32,888 bases of DNA from Geitlerinema sp. BBD 1991-9 (GTDB lineage Bacteria; Cyanobacteriota; Cyanobacteriia; Cyanobacteriales; Geitlerinemataceae): NCBI GenBank assembly GCA_001657325.1, contig LWRO01000050.1:1-32888 (forward strand), given 5' to 3'. The stretch's first letter is position 1. Each line of letters starts with the position of its first letter. The notes beneath the pieces were generated by a model, which worked only from the letters and a program-made list of their open reading frames with translations, had not been told where the DNA came from and searched no databases. Of the stretch, positions 32,701-32,888 are shown piece after piece. The translations under genes were made by a program, and so were the position numbers.

Positions 32701-32888
32701 AACCTCAATTCAAAAAAACTGTGATAATGGTGGTTTAATTCCGAAGATCGGCGACAATTCGTTTTTATGAGTTCCCTCGAAACTGCCCAACGCCAATGAT
32801 GATTCGGACAGCAGGCTTCGTCCGTAATAAGTGTTTGCGCTTGTGGATGGACACCCCAGGCACCGGACAGTAAGACCTATCAGCCTAT
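32701..32888. other. Right-edge non-coding tail
   Basis: No gene is supported. A ten-codon frame from 32767 (MSSLETAQRQ) stops at 32799 and has no clear ribosome-binding site. The GC-rich last 80 bases contain no recognisable element, and the window ends here. Confidence 0.4.

Noticed and set aside
1-32888. CRISPR arrays, tRNA or rRNA genes
   Set aside because: No regularly spaced direct repeats of CRISPR type were seen, and no segment folds by eye into a cloverleaf with a proper T-loop or matches rRNA. A tRNAscan or Infernal run would be decisive.

Overview
The window looks like a chromosomal segment of a filamentous-type cyanobacterium. Supporting signs are the very high density of GATCG-centred palindromes (TCGATCGA, plus HIP1-type GCGATCGC), a CRR6-family protein (an NDH-1 assembly factor of oxygenic phototrophs), a Ser/Thr-kinase/ATPase/histidine-kinase hybrid of the HstK type, a PEP-CTERM protein and heptameric STRR-like repeats. 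No species is named, because that needs a database search. Shine-Dalgarno sites are scarce, so several starts were chosen from family homology and are flagged.

Layout. (1) 1-8.7 kb, all minus strand, signalling plus one sugar enzyme: a small membrane protein, a REC-GGDEF-EAL response regulator with a degenerate GGDEF site, a ~1,800-residue hybrid kinase, and an N-acetylmannosamine-6-P epimerase (NanE). (2) 8.7-9.2 kb: a repeat-rich spacer with a 19-bp-stem hairpin, a 31-bp direct-repeat pair and what looks like one end of a small mobile element. (3) 9.2-23.9 kb: an exopolysaccharide locus on both strands. It holds a Wzy/O-antigen-ligase-like membrane protein translationally coupled (ATGA) to a membrane-anchored beta-helix protein of pectate-lyase type, three sulfotransferases of three different subfamilies, a membrane O-acyltransferase, four GT4 glycosyltransferases, a fucosyltransferase-like protein and an unexpected pyroglutamyl-peptidase-like protein. 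(4) 24.2-26.6 kb: an orphan DppC/OppC-type permease, a Fur-family regulator that has lost one CxxC motif, and CRR6. An 87-bp MITE-like element with an 8-bp target duplication sits between the fur-like stop codon and its terminator. (5) 26.9-32.9 kb: a large coiled-coil PEP-CTERM surface protein, a 900-bp AT-rich spacer containing a 13-codon ORF whose Shine-Dalgarno is buried in a hairpin, and a TIGR03032-TPR-glycosyltransferase fusion.

Working together. The central genes can be read as a machine for making, polymerising and decorating an extracellular polysaccharide: sugars assembled by GT4 and fucosyltransferase-like enzymes, sulfated and acylated side groups, polymerisation by the Wzy-like protein, and trimming or binding by the beta-helix protein. 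It resembles in content the sulfated-EPS loci known in cyanobacteria, such as the synechan xss cluster of Synechocystis, but no Wza, Wzc or Wzx, initiating transferase or sulfate-activating gene is in the window. Flanking c-di-GMP and hybrid-kinase signalling genes could control matrix production; this is inference from proximity only.

The strongest non-coding observations are the MITE-like element at 25.2 kb and its matching terminus at 9.14 kb.
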